Of a stretch of 64,000 bases of DNA, positions 40,001-46,470 are shown in pieces (position 1 is the first letter of the stretch; the number at the start of each line of letters is the position of its first letter). Position numbers and translations under genes: made by a program. The stretch covers positions 1 through 64,000 of the forward strand of contig NZ_VCIW01000011.1 of NCBI RefSeq assembly GCF_005765165.1. Reading direction: 5' to 3'. The DNA comes from Paenibacillus antri (GTDB lineage Bacteria; Bacillota; Bacilli; Paenibacillales; YIM-B00363). The notes beneath the pieces were generated by a model. That model saw nothing but the letters and a program-made list of their open reading frames with translations. It ran no database searches and was not told where the DNA came from.

Positions 40001-40630
40001 GATGACGGGCAGACCGGCCACGGACTGCTTCGGATCGACGGAGCCCGGCGTCGGCGCCGCTCGCACGGCTTGCTTCAGCGTCGGCGCACCCGTTGCGGGC
40101 AGCCGGAAGTGGACGCCGAGTCCCGAGCCGATGTCCGCCGCCGAATATGAGGAAGACGACAGTTCCTCCCCGCCCTTCCGGATAATAACGCCCCGTTCCG
40201 CCGAATTGGAGAACCCGTCGAAGCCGGTCACTTCGACGACGTCGTCCGCGGTCAAGCTTGTCCCGTACGCGGCGTTGAAGGCATCCAACGTATTGCCGCC
40301 GTTGTTATACCAGAATACTATTGTGTCGCGTGCGCCCAACGTCTTGTTTTCGAAGACGAGCGTCTTGTTCGAAGACGGATTCGGATAACGATAAATGAAG
40401 TCGTAATCGTTCAATGCGATCGGCGCGTCCGAGTTGTTGTACACCTCGAAAAATTCGAAGTTGTCCGTCCCGCTGACATCCGGATGAATTTCCGACACGA
40501 ACAGTTCCGGCACGGGCGCCGCCACGGCGACCTCGTCCCGAATCGGCGCAACCGTTCCGCATAGGACGGCGGCCGCGAGCGTCGCCGAGATCCATTTTCG
40601 CAATCGTATAGCTTTGTACAATCCTCTCAC
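34091..40630 (-). CDS. Giant surface protein: lamin-tail domains, metallophosphoesterase, SLH anchor
   Basis: A 2179-residue secreted protein. After a signal peptide (about 1-38) come three lamin-tail domains (about 40-160, 317-470, 620-770; each with an EFxEVYNN or YEFIEIYNNT motif), Ig-like stretches, and a calcineurin-like phosphoesterase (about 1398-1690) with MSDTQYY, HTGDLVDE, GNHDVSG and GHYHDAE. The first metal motif reads D-x-Q rather than D-x-H. A Pro-Asp-Gly-Thr linker (about 1747-1783), a beta domain and three SLH repeats (about 2000-2179) follow; SLH binds the pyruvylated wall polymer. The start is GTG at 40630 or TTG at 40621, the latter with GGGAG 8 bases ahead. It follows the HupE-like gene by 6 bases, behind a candidate PhoP box. 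Substrate unknown. Confidence 0.88.
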   Translation of the reverse strand: MRGLYKAIRLRKWISATLAAAVLCGTVAPIRDEVAVAAPVPELFVSEIHPDVSGTDNFEFFEVYNNSDAPIALNDYDFIYRYPNPSSNKTLVFENKTLGARDTIVFWYNNGGNTLDAFNAAYGTSLTADDVVEVTGFDGFSNSAERGVIIRKGGEELSSSSYSAADIGSGLGVHFRLPATGAPTLKQAVRAAPTPGSVDPKQSVAGLPVIAHTPATETRATEGLALAATIAASVTASVYDDAVTAVVYHKPASAAAYSPLPMTPIGGNAYTAFIPSGALVEAQHSYYIEARNGALVETTPVVPVAVQTETFDFGRLPELLITELVPDTDNINGSDGYEFIEIYNNTDETIDLRNYKILYRFTSSTSETEWTWETPLAEIPLPSKQAMVLWVLNEQNQAATVDQFNANFGAALQENANLVRIQGGGGMANGGQRKIVIAAKDGTEWAEASYDNDLETQPNKGIFYGYPIDGTNRMVKTSAGTEAATPGAVSASQVPARTSGAPTPVNRPPVIAHTPVTDGKSDQAIAIAADIENAEQATGNDDVTAKLYFKKASAAEFQSAVMTRGAGDAYAASIPVSALSEASVQYYIEAADSKTTVQTPIYTAFIEPGDFDYARVSPLLVTEIVPDSANVGGADGYEFIEIYNNTDSPINLKDYKILYRYTDSGPEADVVWPTDREDMIIGARDTLVFWIINGSNDNQTVADFNALYRVNLVENENIFRMYSGGMANGGKRGVVVATNTRFELSAAYYDTDEETKPNMGIFYKYPLDGGTTMIKHSAGLLPATPGSVSEEQVPAIPTSLPSDPVPPTFANETGVTEVHQSENLDLAADIRDDRLVRTVALYYKSDRQADYTKRYLQENFNDSLYHYLIYSPELIGRHYIDYYFEYSDGANVRTTDPFRVRILSGRDTSNVRLNVKDGDVLSGTRIIRGTAEQAPASELSLTIDGTDVSAGAYEALESDAYFAFETTGVNFYFKNGVVMGQDILRIFDDTVNSWTTLTVPIDADRLQGGINTVSIRAGSKASPFDDRVEENKDDFDVRNVRLVLADGTELFDARPEFSTRDLAIKMGDSAGKHPVVDFRFDVPARKLASKAYAWDTTAVPDGTHTVAVAHATYGVETSDVVVDNTAPVIEPSVIEGETYRGPFTIAAAVTDALAGVQSIAATLDGKSIALPYATASWELAEGKHTLRVTALDKVGNEALVETAFFVPDETPAPPTLVAPTHGGTVSSTTASLTVKVVDPTEDTMDVSFSRGFKYFAGAREWFAGFLNAVDREPPRDSAPAGEQAFGDEDYAKIAAVDGDYLINDAVDKFPYQRFEVTLDASVKESDPVRVEWKGHSLEGRKVTLYAWDPIGEIWNALDSQVAGTEDFALTAEVEAGDYAVDRRIKLMVQDEIPPTEDDYDYSFVWMSDTQYYSESYPHIYQDIVEWIAEKKDEMKIEYVTHTGDLVDEADKPYQWAVASENMKVLEDANIPYGVLAGNHDVSGKQGAYDNYWTYFGEDRFKGQDTFGGSYNNNRGHYDLVSSHGNDYIFLYMGWGIGDEEIAWMDRVLKQYPDRMAVLNFHEYLLVSGNRAPIADKIHEQVVVPNANVIAVLSGHYHDAELLVDEIDDDGDGAPDRSVYQMLADYQGGPEGGQGYIRLMQFDIDNNKLHIKTYSPYLDDYNFYDPEQYPNKDEFSLDLDLTPKTKRVATDYFAVNVYSDQPIGTVENVQSGANASFDWVGLTAGNYEWYAIAEDEHGAKAFSDIWKFTANPGSSDPDPGTNPDPDPNPGTNPAPSPGTGTTPGAGESTQQVANGGLIIPAQVKEGVASASVGKEAFGEAVEGADTGTVLLRVAESEETVHTVRVSLPAGTVVEALRAGRKTSLAIDAGFAVVTATLDELERFAGATEAEFRVAVVAAEGLSPQAAARIGDNPVYDFEIVVDGEPVSAFETAKGVTVRMNYALKSGQAPNRVVVYYLTDAGELEAVPASLYDEATGAVTFEPKHFSRYAAAHRAVSFDDIGAVPWARADIEALAARDVLNGVRPNVFEPQRPITRVEYLKLLMGAFDFGSIETNRAAAAFSDVARDDWHYDVVTEAYRLGIANGRADGSFGADEPIARQDIAAMTFRAASLAGAALERGAAERFADQADIAAYALEAAASLRSAGIVTGLEDGRFAPAEPATRAQAAAIVHRLLMYYMNQ

Positions 40631-40636
40631 TCCCGT

Positions 40637-41770
40637 CTACTTCATGTTTTCTAGGACTCTTTCGCAAAACCAGTACAGACCGAACGCGCCCACCGCTCCC
40701 GACGCGTACCTCGCCCACGGGATGCGCCCGGCGTAACGCCGTACCGACCAGAGCAGCGGCAGCGCCGCGGCGACGACGACCAGCTGGCCGATCTCCACGC
40801 CGAGATTGAAGGAGAAGAGCGGCAGCGCGACGTTGCCCGATAACGTGCCGTGCAGGATTTCCGCGAACCCGAAGCCGTGCACCAATCCGAACAAGGCGGT
40901 AACCTGCAGGCGGCTGCGATCCGCCTCTTCGCGCCGGAGGACGTTCTCCGCTGCGACGTACAAGATGCTTAAGGCGATGACCGGTTCCACGACGAGCGGC
41001 GACAGCGACGCCAGCTCCAAGGCGGACAACGCGAGCGTCGCGCTGTGCCCTAGCGTAAACGCCGTGATCGTCGCGGCTAAGCTCTTCCACCCTCGAACGT
41101 TCAGAAGCAACGCCAAGACGAAAAGCATATGGTCGAGTCCGCCCCAAATATGCTCCATGCCCATCCATACGAACGTGCCTAGCGTGCTTGTCCACGACAC
41201 GTCCGCGCCGCGCGCTCCTTCGGCCGCCGCCCCGTTCGCCCCCGCGATTTGCAAGATCGTATTCGAGGCGTTCAGCACCTGATCGACCGTGTGCTCCCCG
41301 ATGCGAATCGAAGCGAAATTGCGATAATCCGGATGCGTGTCGAAGAGCAGGCCGTATTGGATCATGAATCGGCTTACGGGCGCCTCGTAGCCGTAACGGA
41401 TATCGATCCGAACCATCGGCGATTTCGCCTTCTCGTCGAACGCCGCCCCTTCGACTTCCCCCGTCCCGAGCTCCCCGTCGCCCGTGACGGCGATCCCGTC
41501 ATTCACGAACGCTTCGATCGCGTCGATGCCCGTCCGAAGCTCCTCCGGCGAAATCCGTTCGTCTCGGTCGAGATCGAGGTCCGGCAGCGTCTCCGCCAGG
41601 TCTTGCTCCGATACGAATAAGCCGTAGGCTAATCCCCGGTCCTCGACGACGATCTCCGAATATCCCGTCGACCCGGCGTGAGCCGAGGCCGTCCCGCTTA
41701 TGAACGTCGATCCGAGCGCCGCGACGACCGCCGCGGCCCAACCGATCGTTCCCGCGAAGCGATGTCTCAC
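40637..41770 (-). CDS. HupE/UreJ-family membrane protein with N-terminal EF-hand-like region
   Basis: About 377 residues. A signal peptide (to about 30), an extracellular domain of about 150 residues with an EF-hand-like loop (DLDRDERISPEEL), then six or seven helices of the HupE/UreJ_2 family with the metal-binding motif HIWGGLDHMLFVLALLL and GLVHGFGFAE. HupE/UreJ proteins move nickel or cobalt in known cases; the metal here is not known. The frame extends to an ATG at 41833, but that ATG lacks a ribosome binding site and sits against the PhoP-like box, so the GTG at 41770 (GGAAGGG upstream, rather far) is preferred. Likely co-transcribed with the giant phosphoesterase. Confidence 0.75.
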   Translation of the reverse strand: MRHRFAGTIGWAAAVVAALGSTFISGTASAHAGSTGYSEIVVEDRGLAYGLFVSEQDLAETLPDLDLDRDERISPEELRTGIDAIEAFVNDGIAVTGDGELGTGEVEGAAFDEKAKSPMVRIDIRYGYEAPVSRFMIQYGLLFDTHPDYRNFASIRIGEHTVDQVLNASNTILQIAGANGAAAEGARGADVSWTSTLGTFVWMGMEHIWGGLDHMLFVLALLLNVRGWKSLAATITAFTLGHSATLALSALELASLSPLVVEPVIALSILYVAAENVLRREEADRSRLQVTALFGLVHGFGFAEILHGTLSGNVALPLFSFNLGVEIGQLVVVAAALPLLWSVRRYAGRIPWARYASGAVGAFGLYWFCERVLENMK

Positions 41771-41838
41771 GTTGAAGATGCACCCTTCCTTTCGTTTCTT
41801 CCGACGTAGTTCAACGTACGGCATCGTTGTCATCGAGA

Positions 41839-41877
41839 GATTAAACCGAAGTAAAGATGTCGTTAAGATCTATGAAA
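41839..41877 (-). promoter_or_regulatory. Candidate PhoP box upstream of the hupE-phosphoesterase genes
   Basis: Read on the minus strand, four hexamers TTTCAT, TTAACG, TTTACT and TTAATC start exactly 11 bases apart (5-base gaps). This is the spacing and TTAACA-like sequence of PhoP direct repeats in Bacillus. The genes for PhoP and PhoR lie 4-6 kb away. Confidence 0.6.
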
Positions 41878-41886
41878 AGGAAAAGA

Positions 41887-41914
41887 AAGACACCCGCCGA
41901 TCGGCAGGTGTCTT
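41887..41914 (-). terminator. Terminator of the metallophosphoesterase gene
   Basis: AAGACACC pairs with GGTGTCTT around a CGCCGATCGGC core; T-rich on the minus-strand side. Confidence 0.8.
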
Positions 41915-41926
41915 AAGATCAAACAT

Positions 41927-43084
41927 TTATTCGGTTTTCCGCGGCTCCAGCTCCAGCGTAATTCGGATCCATTCGCTGCGGCTCCCGATCCGGATCGGGG
42001 GGCCCCAGAAGCCGTAGCCGGAGGAGACGATCGCATGGAACGCGCCCCGCGAGACGTACCCCCAATCCAGATCGAACAATCTTCGCGTGATCAGATGGCC
42101 CGGCGCCAGCTGCCCGCGATGCGTATGGCCGGACAGCATCAGGTCGACGCCGGCCGCCTCCGCCTCGGCGAAGCCGAGCGGCTGATGGTCCATCAGCACG
42201 ACCGGCCGGCGGAGGTCCGCCCCCGCCAGCAGCGGCTCGAGGTCCGCCCGGCGAAGGCCGTACCGGCCGGCGGACCGATCGAGCCGCCCGACGAGCGTCA
42301 GCTCGCCGCCGACGTCGATCGTCTCGTCCATCAGCATGCGGATGCCGGACGACGCCATCGCCTCGGCGAACGCGTCGCCCGCGCGCCCCCCGAACGGGTC
42401 ATGGTTGCCCGTCACCGCGTAGACGCCGAGCCTCGCCCGGAAACCGCGGAAGACGTCCGCCAGCTTGTCCTTGACGAACGGGGCGAGGTCGTCGTCGATC
42501 ACATCGCCGGGCAGCAGCACGAGGTCGGGCTCGAACGTATTGACGTCGCGGACGAGCCGTTCCAGATGCCGCCGCCCGACCAAGGCGCCGAGGTGCAGAT
42601 CGGACGCGACGGCGATGCGCAGCGTCGTCCGACCCGCGGCCGGCTTGCGGACGCGAAGCCGGAACTCGCGCGCGACCGGCCGCCAGGCGTTCCACGAGCC
42701 GTAGCCGATCAAGCCGACGAGCGCGACGACGACGCACCAGCCGACGAAGAGCGCGGGCGACTTCACTCCCGCGAGGCCGAGCAGCCAGACGGCGACGTCC
42801 GCGACGGGCAGCATCAGGATCAAGTACACCATCGCCGCCATCCAGTAGGCGCCGACGCGCATCAAGGCGCGTAGCGGCGCCGCGTCGAATCGGACGGACA
42901 GCGCACGCCCGATCAGGTAGGCGTAAGCGAGCAGCGCGAACGGGAGCCAGAACGCCGCGCCGCCGGCGCCGGCGCCGGGGAGCAGCTGCCGCAGCCATGC
43001 GGCGCCGTGCCAGCCGATTCCCCATTGCAGCAAGGAGTAGATCAATAGAAAGATGGCGATGGCCCCCGCGATTCTTCCTTTCAT
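41927..43084 (-). CDS. Membrane-anchored metallophosphoesterase (YkuE/YaeI-like)
   Basis: 385 residues. Four N-terminal helices (about 5-135) precede a calcineurin-like phosphoesterase with the complete metal site: ASDLHLGALVG (D-x-H), LLPGDVIDDD, VTGNHDPFGG, VLMDHQP and LSGHTHRGQLAP. YkuE-type enzymes are thought to act on lipid or wall phosphoesters at the membrane. It is a separate gene from the phosphoesterase at 34091; a terminator and the PhoP-like box lie between them. Start ATG behind GGAGGAACG. Confidence 0.87.
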   Translation of the reverse strand: MKGRIAGAIAIFLLIYSLLQWGIGWHGAAWLRQLLPGAGAGGAAFWLPFALLAYAYLIGRALSVRFDAAPLRALMRVGAYWMAAMVYLILMLPVADVAVWLLGLAGVKSPALFVGWCVVVALVGLIGYGSWNAWRPVAREFRLRVRKPAAGRTTLRIAVASDLHLGALVGRRHLERLVRDVNTFEPDLVLLPGDVIDDDLAPFVKDKLADVFRGFRARLGVYAVTGNHDPFGGRAGDAFAEAMASSGIRMLMDETIDVGGELTLVGRLDRSAGRYGLRRADLEPLLAGADLRRPVVLMDHQPLGFAEAEAAGVDLMLSGHTHRGQLAPGHLITRRLFDLDWGYVSRGAFHAIVSSGYGFWGPPIRIGSRSEWIRITLELEPRKTE

Positions 43085-43133
43085 CGGTTCGTTCCTCCGA
43101 ACAGTAAGTTTCTGTATAAACTCAAGGGTATGC

Positions 43134-43139
43134 TATAAT
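43134..43139 (+). promoter_or_regulatory. Extended -10 box for the 43180 gene
   Basis: TGCTATAAT gives a TG-extended, perfect TATAAT 40 bases before the start codon. The -35 (TCTGTA) is poor, as is usual with an extended -10. Confidence 0.6.
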
Positions 43140-43179
43140 CGCAATCAGATCAAATTCGGTACACGGAGGCGTCTCACCC

Positions 43180-43686
43180 ATGCTCGACTTCGAACGCAAG
43201 CTCGCCGTCTTCTCTTCCTTCCCGGAGCTCGTCCGCAAGGACGTATCGCTCGGCCGGGTCAACTTCCATTACGAACAAAGCGTCTACGAAAAGAAAACCG
43301 TCGGCTTCCACCTGCATCCGAACGGCAACGGCTACGTGTATGCCGCCCTGATCCCGGGCGCGGAAACCGACCCCAAAGGCTTCGTCAACGTGCGCGACGC
43401 GTCCGAAGACGAGCTGCGCGAGTGGATCGCCGCGTCGATTCGGTCGCTCTCGTCGCGGCCGGACGGCGAGGCGCAGGCCGCGGCGGCGCCGACCCCCGAG
43501 CCGCAGACCGCAGCCCCCGCGGCCACTGAGAGCCGTTGGACCAACGACGAGGGCCAGACGCTGCGGCTGACGTTCGAAGACGACCTCTGGTACGTCTTCG
43601 CCGGACAAAACCTGGAGTCCGCCTTCGAGACGTACGACGAAGCCGAAGCGTACATGCGCGAAGAAGGCTTCCGAAAGCAGCCTTAA
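43180..43686 (+). CDS. Conserved hypothetical protein (Paenibacillus type)
   Basis: A 168-residue soluble protein of unknown function. Residues 1-90 form a compact N-terminal part (FHYEQSVYEKKTVGFHLHPNGNGYVYAAL). An Ala/Pro-rich linker (about 98-118) joins a small C-terminal part with Trp and aromatic residues (LRLTFEDDLWYVFAGQNLES). No catalytic motif or membrane segment is seen. Start ATG with GGAGG 11 bases upstream and an extended -10 promoter. It stands alone, divergent from the metallophosphoesterase. Confidence 0.75.
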   Translation: MLDFERKLAVFSSFPELVRKDVSLGRVNFHYEQSVYEKKTVGFHLHPNGNGYVYAALIPGAETDPKGFVNVRDASEDELREWIAASIRSLSSRPDGEAQAAAAPTPEPQTAAPAATESRWTNDEGQTLRLTFEDDLWYVFAGQNLESAFETYDEAEAYMREEGFRKQP

Positions 43687-43693
43687 CGAAACA

Positions 43694-43727
43694 ACGGCGG
43701 AGCCGGGACCCTGTCCCGCTCCGCCGT
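43694..43727. terminator. Terminator-like hairpin between convergent genes
   Basis: ACGGCGGAGC pairs with GCTCCGCCGT around a second CGGGAC/GTCCCG stem. T tracts are poor on both sides. Confidence 0.55.
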
Positions 43728-43729
43728 CG

Positions 43730-45319
43730 CTATGTCCGCCGCTTCCCGACCACCGTTCGGTTGCGGCCCTCGTTTTTCGCGCGGTACATCGCCTCGTCCG
43801 CCGATTCGAACAGCGCTTCCGCCGACATGCCGGACCGGGGGTAGTCCGCGATGCCGATCGACAGCGTGATCGGCCGACCGATCGGACTGTCCGTCGACTC
43901 GAACGTCCGGCGAATCCGCTCCGCCGCGGGGAATGCCGTCGCCGCGTCCGAGCGCTCCAACAGGACGACGAACTCCTCGCCGCCGAACCGGAAGCAGAAG
44001 TCGGTAGGCCGCAGCGTCGACTGCACGGTCTTCGCCAGGAAGCGAAGCACATCGTCCCCGACCGCATGCCCGTACGTGTCGTTGATCGTCTTGAACCGGT
44101 CGATATCCATTACGAGCAAAGCGAACGGCTCCTCGGCGAGCAGCTTACGCTCCAAAGCATCGTTCATCGCCCGCCGGTTCGGCAGCCCCGTGAGCGGATC
44201 CGTCATCGCTTCGCTCGTCAATTGGTCGTTCTGCTGCTGCATCGCGCGAATCGCCATACGCATGGAGTCGCTGAGCAGGTCGGCCTCCCGGTTCCAATGG
44301 CCGGGCAGCATCGCCTCCGGCACGCGTTCGCCGCGCGACAGCCTGCCGGCGACCTCGGAGAGGAAGACGATCGGCGCCGCGAGCCGGCGCGCCAAGTACA
44401 CCGCGACGAGGAGCATGAGCAGGCAGGCCGGCGCAATGTACATCAGCCGGTTCCACGTATGGTGCCGCAGCTCCTTCTCCACCGATTGCAGCGGCGTCTG
44501 CGCCACGATGCCCCAGCCGTTCTCCTCCACGTGCGCGTATCCGGCCAAATACTCGATGCCCAACGTATTGACGACGCGCTTCCGACCGTTCCGCCCCTCC
44601 ATCAAATCCCGAACGACTGGATTCGCTCTGACGTCTTCCCCGAGCCGCGCGGGGGAAGGATGGAACACCAACTTCCCGCCGCTGTCCACGATATACGCGT
44701 ACGTGCCGGAGACGTCGAGCAAGTCCGAACCGAACACGTCGTTGAACACATTCGCCTGATGGAGATATAACGTCCCCGCTAAGAGTCCGAGATAGGCGCC
44801 GTCGTCGGCGAAGATCGGCTCCGACATGACGACGATCAGGCGCCCGGTCGCGCCGACGTAAGGCTGCGAGAAGTAGGGCGCCCGCAGCAGATGCGCTTCC
44901 GCGAGCGTCTCCGAGTAAATTCTCTTCCCCCCGATCCCTACGGATGGCGGGGAGATGCTTCTTACGATCCCCTCCTCGCTCACCGCCAAGATCGAATTGA
45001 ACATCCCGCCGCCCCCGTGGAGCAGCATGTCCAGCGGCTCCCGAAGCTCGTCGTCGTCGTCCCAGTGATGAGCCGCTTGCCGCGCCCCGTACTTCAACGT
45101 CGACCGCATCGATCGAAGCAGCGCATCCATCGTCGTCGCCATCTTATTCGCGGTGGATTGGTTCAATTCCAACGTCGTCTCGTATAAGAGCCGCTGCTCC
45201 GCCCGATACCCGACGACCAATTGAACGACGGTCGTCATCACGACCGCAAAAACAACAAGACCACCGAATAAGATCGTCAAGCTGATCCTACCAGTGGTAC
45301 GCCCTTTCCGCATAAACAT
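43730..45319 (-). CDS. Membrane diguanylate cyclase (Cache, HAMP, GGDEF)
   Basis: A 529-residue enzyme that makes the second messenger cyclic di-GMP. Two membrane helices (about 12-34 and 300-318) enclose an extracellular double Cache sensor. HAMP-like sequence and a GGDEF domain follow (MTDPLTGLPNRRAM, MDIDRFKTINDTYGHAVGD, FRFGGEEF). The active-site motif is intact (GGEEF), and RPTD, exactly five residues before it, is the product-inhibition I-site, so feedback control is expected. No EAL domain. It precedes nothing obvious in its transcription unit. Confidence 0.92.
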   Translation of the reverse strand: MFMRKGRTTGRISLTILFGGLVVFAVVMTTVVQLVVGYRAEQRLLYETTLELNQSTANKMATTMDALLRSMRSTLKYGARQAAHHWDDDDELREPLDMLLHGGGGMFNSILAVSEEGIVRSISPPSVGIGGKRIYSETLAEAHLLRAPYFSQPYVGATGRLIVVMSEPIFADDGAYLGLLAGTLYLHQANVFNDVFGSDLLDVSGTYAYIVDSGGKLVFHPSPARLGEDVRANPVVRDLMEGRNGRKRVVNTLGIEYLAGYAHVEENGWGIVAQTPLQSVEKELRHHTWNRLMYIAPACLLMLLVAVYLARRLAAPIVFLSEVAGRLSRGERVPEAMLPGHWNREADLLSDSMRMAIRAMQQQNDQLTSEAMTDPLTGLPNRRAMNDALERKLLAEEPFALLVMDIDRFKTINDTYGHAVGDDVLRFLAKTVQSTLRPTDFCFRFGGEEFVVLLERSDAATAFPAAERIRRTFESTDSPIGRPITLSIGIADYPRSGMSAEALFESADEAMYRAKNEGRNRTVVGKRRT

Positions 45320-45337
45320 GAATCGTAACCCCTCTAT

Positions 45338-45517
45338 TTATCCGTCCAACGCCTCGTCCGCGCGCTCGGAGACAAGCCCGGCTCCGACGATCGCCGCGGC
45401 CTTCCCCCTGCGCCTTATCTCGCGCTCGAGCATCTCGATAAAAGCTTGATCCAAAGAGTGCTTGACCGAATCCCGATAGGCCTGAAGCAGTAATTCGTCA
45501 GTCATCTGTCGTATCAT
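45338..45517 (-). CDS. sda: Sda-type sporulation kinase inhibitor
   Basis: A 59-residue protein. Residues 5-37 (MTDELLLQAYRDSVKHSL, then DQAFIEMLEREIRRR) match the helical hairpin of B. subtilis Sda, which binds KinA and blocks sporulation when replication is perturbed. The usual length is 46-52 residues; here a C-terminal extension of about 20 residues is rich in Ala and Gly. Start ATG with a perfect AAGGAGG 7 bases upstream. It lies 18 bases upstream of the diguanylate cyclase start on the same strand, so the two may be co-transcribed. I see no clear DnaA box upstream, unlike in B. subtilis. Confidence 0.85.
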   Translation of the reverse strand: MIRQMTDELLLQAYRDSVKHSLDQAFIEMLEREIRRRGKAAAIVGAGLVSERADEALDG

Positions 45518-45624
45518 CTTTCACCCTCCTTGGAAGGTTTACACCCTTACTTTATCGTAAATTGGTCGAGCGTACCATGAAAGTTGACGCGCGTCATTTT
45601 CCGAACAGGGCCTGTATGCTTACG

Positions 45625-45668
45625 AAAAAAAAAAGGCGTCCGCCGCTCCGAAGAGCCCGCGAACGCCG
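45625..45668 (-). terminator. Terminator of phoP
   Basis: On the minus strand a GC-rich stem (GGCGT.CGC ... GCG.ACGCC) capped by a TTCG tetraloop runs into ten T residues. Confidence 0.85.
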
Positions 45669-45677
45669 TCTTCCTTA

Positions 45678-46394
45678 TCATGGTTTCTTAGAGACGACCA
45701 GCTTATACCCGACGCCGCGAATCGAATCGATCTGGACGCTCTGCTGATTCATCTCCAACTTCTTGCGCAGCGAGGACACATGCACGTCCACGGTCCGCTG
45801 GCCCCCGACGTAATCGAAACCCCATACGACGTTCATCAGATCGTCGCGCGTGACGACCATGCCCGGCCGCTGCACCAAATATAACAGCACTTCGAACTCC
45901 TTGGGCCTTAGCACGATCGATTCCCCGCCAAGGGCGACTTCGTATTTCTCCGGATAAATCCGCAAGTCGCCGACGGAGATCACCTTCTCCTGCACGGTCT
46001 CGACAGCCGCCGGTTCGCCGTCCTTCGGCTGCGTCCGCCGCAGCACGGCGCTCACCCGCGCGAGCAGCTCCGCGACGCCGAACGGCTTCGTCATGTAGTC
46101 GTCCGCGCCGAGCTTCAGCCCTTGCACGACGTCGTTCTCCGCGTTGCGCGCCGTAAGGATGATGATCGGGGTGCGATCGCCCTGCTGCCGGAGCTTCGTC
46201 AGCACCTCGAACCCGCTCAGCCCGGGCAGCATAATATCGAGCACGATCAGATCGTACCGCCGACCCGTCGCCGCCGCCAATCCGTCGCTCCCGTTGTCCG
46301 CCGTATCGACCGTATAGCCTTCTTGCGACAGGTTATAGGTCAACAGGCGGGATAACGTCGGCTCGTCCTCGATGACCAGAATGTTGTGCGGCAT
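45678..46394 (-). CDS. phoP: PhoP-type response regulator (OmpR family)
   Basis: A 238-residue regulator. The receiver has VIEDEPTLSRLL, the phosphoacceptor Asp in IVLDIMLPGLSG and YMTKPF. The winged-helix C-terminal domain has VLRPKEFEVLLYLVQRPG and VDVHVSSLRKKLE. Start taken at 46394, where a G-run ribosome binding site precedes ATG; an in-frame ATG at 46412 has none. It lies 76 bases after the kinase gene. Assignment to PhoP (phosphate starvation) rests on the PhoR-like kinase, the nearby TCA genes (in B. subtilis mdh precedes phoPR) and PhoP-like boxes in the window. Another OmpR-type system cannot be excluded. Confidence 0.8.
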   Translation of the reverse strand: MPHNILVIEDEPTLSRLLTYNLSQEGYTVDTADNGSDGLAAATGRRYDLIVLDIMLPGLSGFEVLTKLRQQGDRTPIIILTARNAENDVVQGLKLGADDYMTKPFGVAELLARVSAVLRRTQPKDGEPAAVETVQEKVISVGDLRIYPEKYEVALGGESIVLRPKEFEVLLYLVQRPGMVVTRDDLMNVVWGFDYVGGQRTVDVHVSSLRKKLEMNQQSVQIDSIRGVGYKLVVSKKP

Positions 46395-46470
46395 GGGACC
46401 CCCCCCGTCCATCGAATGATCTTTCCTTCATAGTAGCATATCTCTCGGAAAATGAAACCGCGCCCGCGCC

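Noticed and set aside
43085-43125. PhoP-like repeats upstream of the metallophosphoesterase at 41927
   Set aside because: TTATAC-N5-CTTACT is the best match, only two poor hexamers; too weak to claim.
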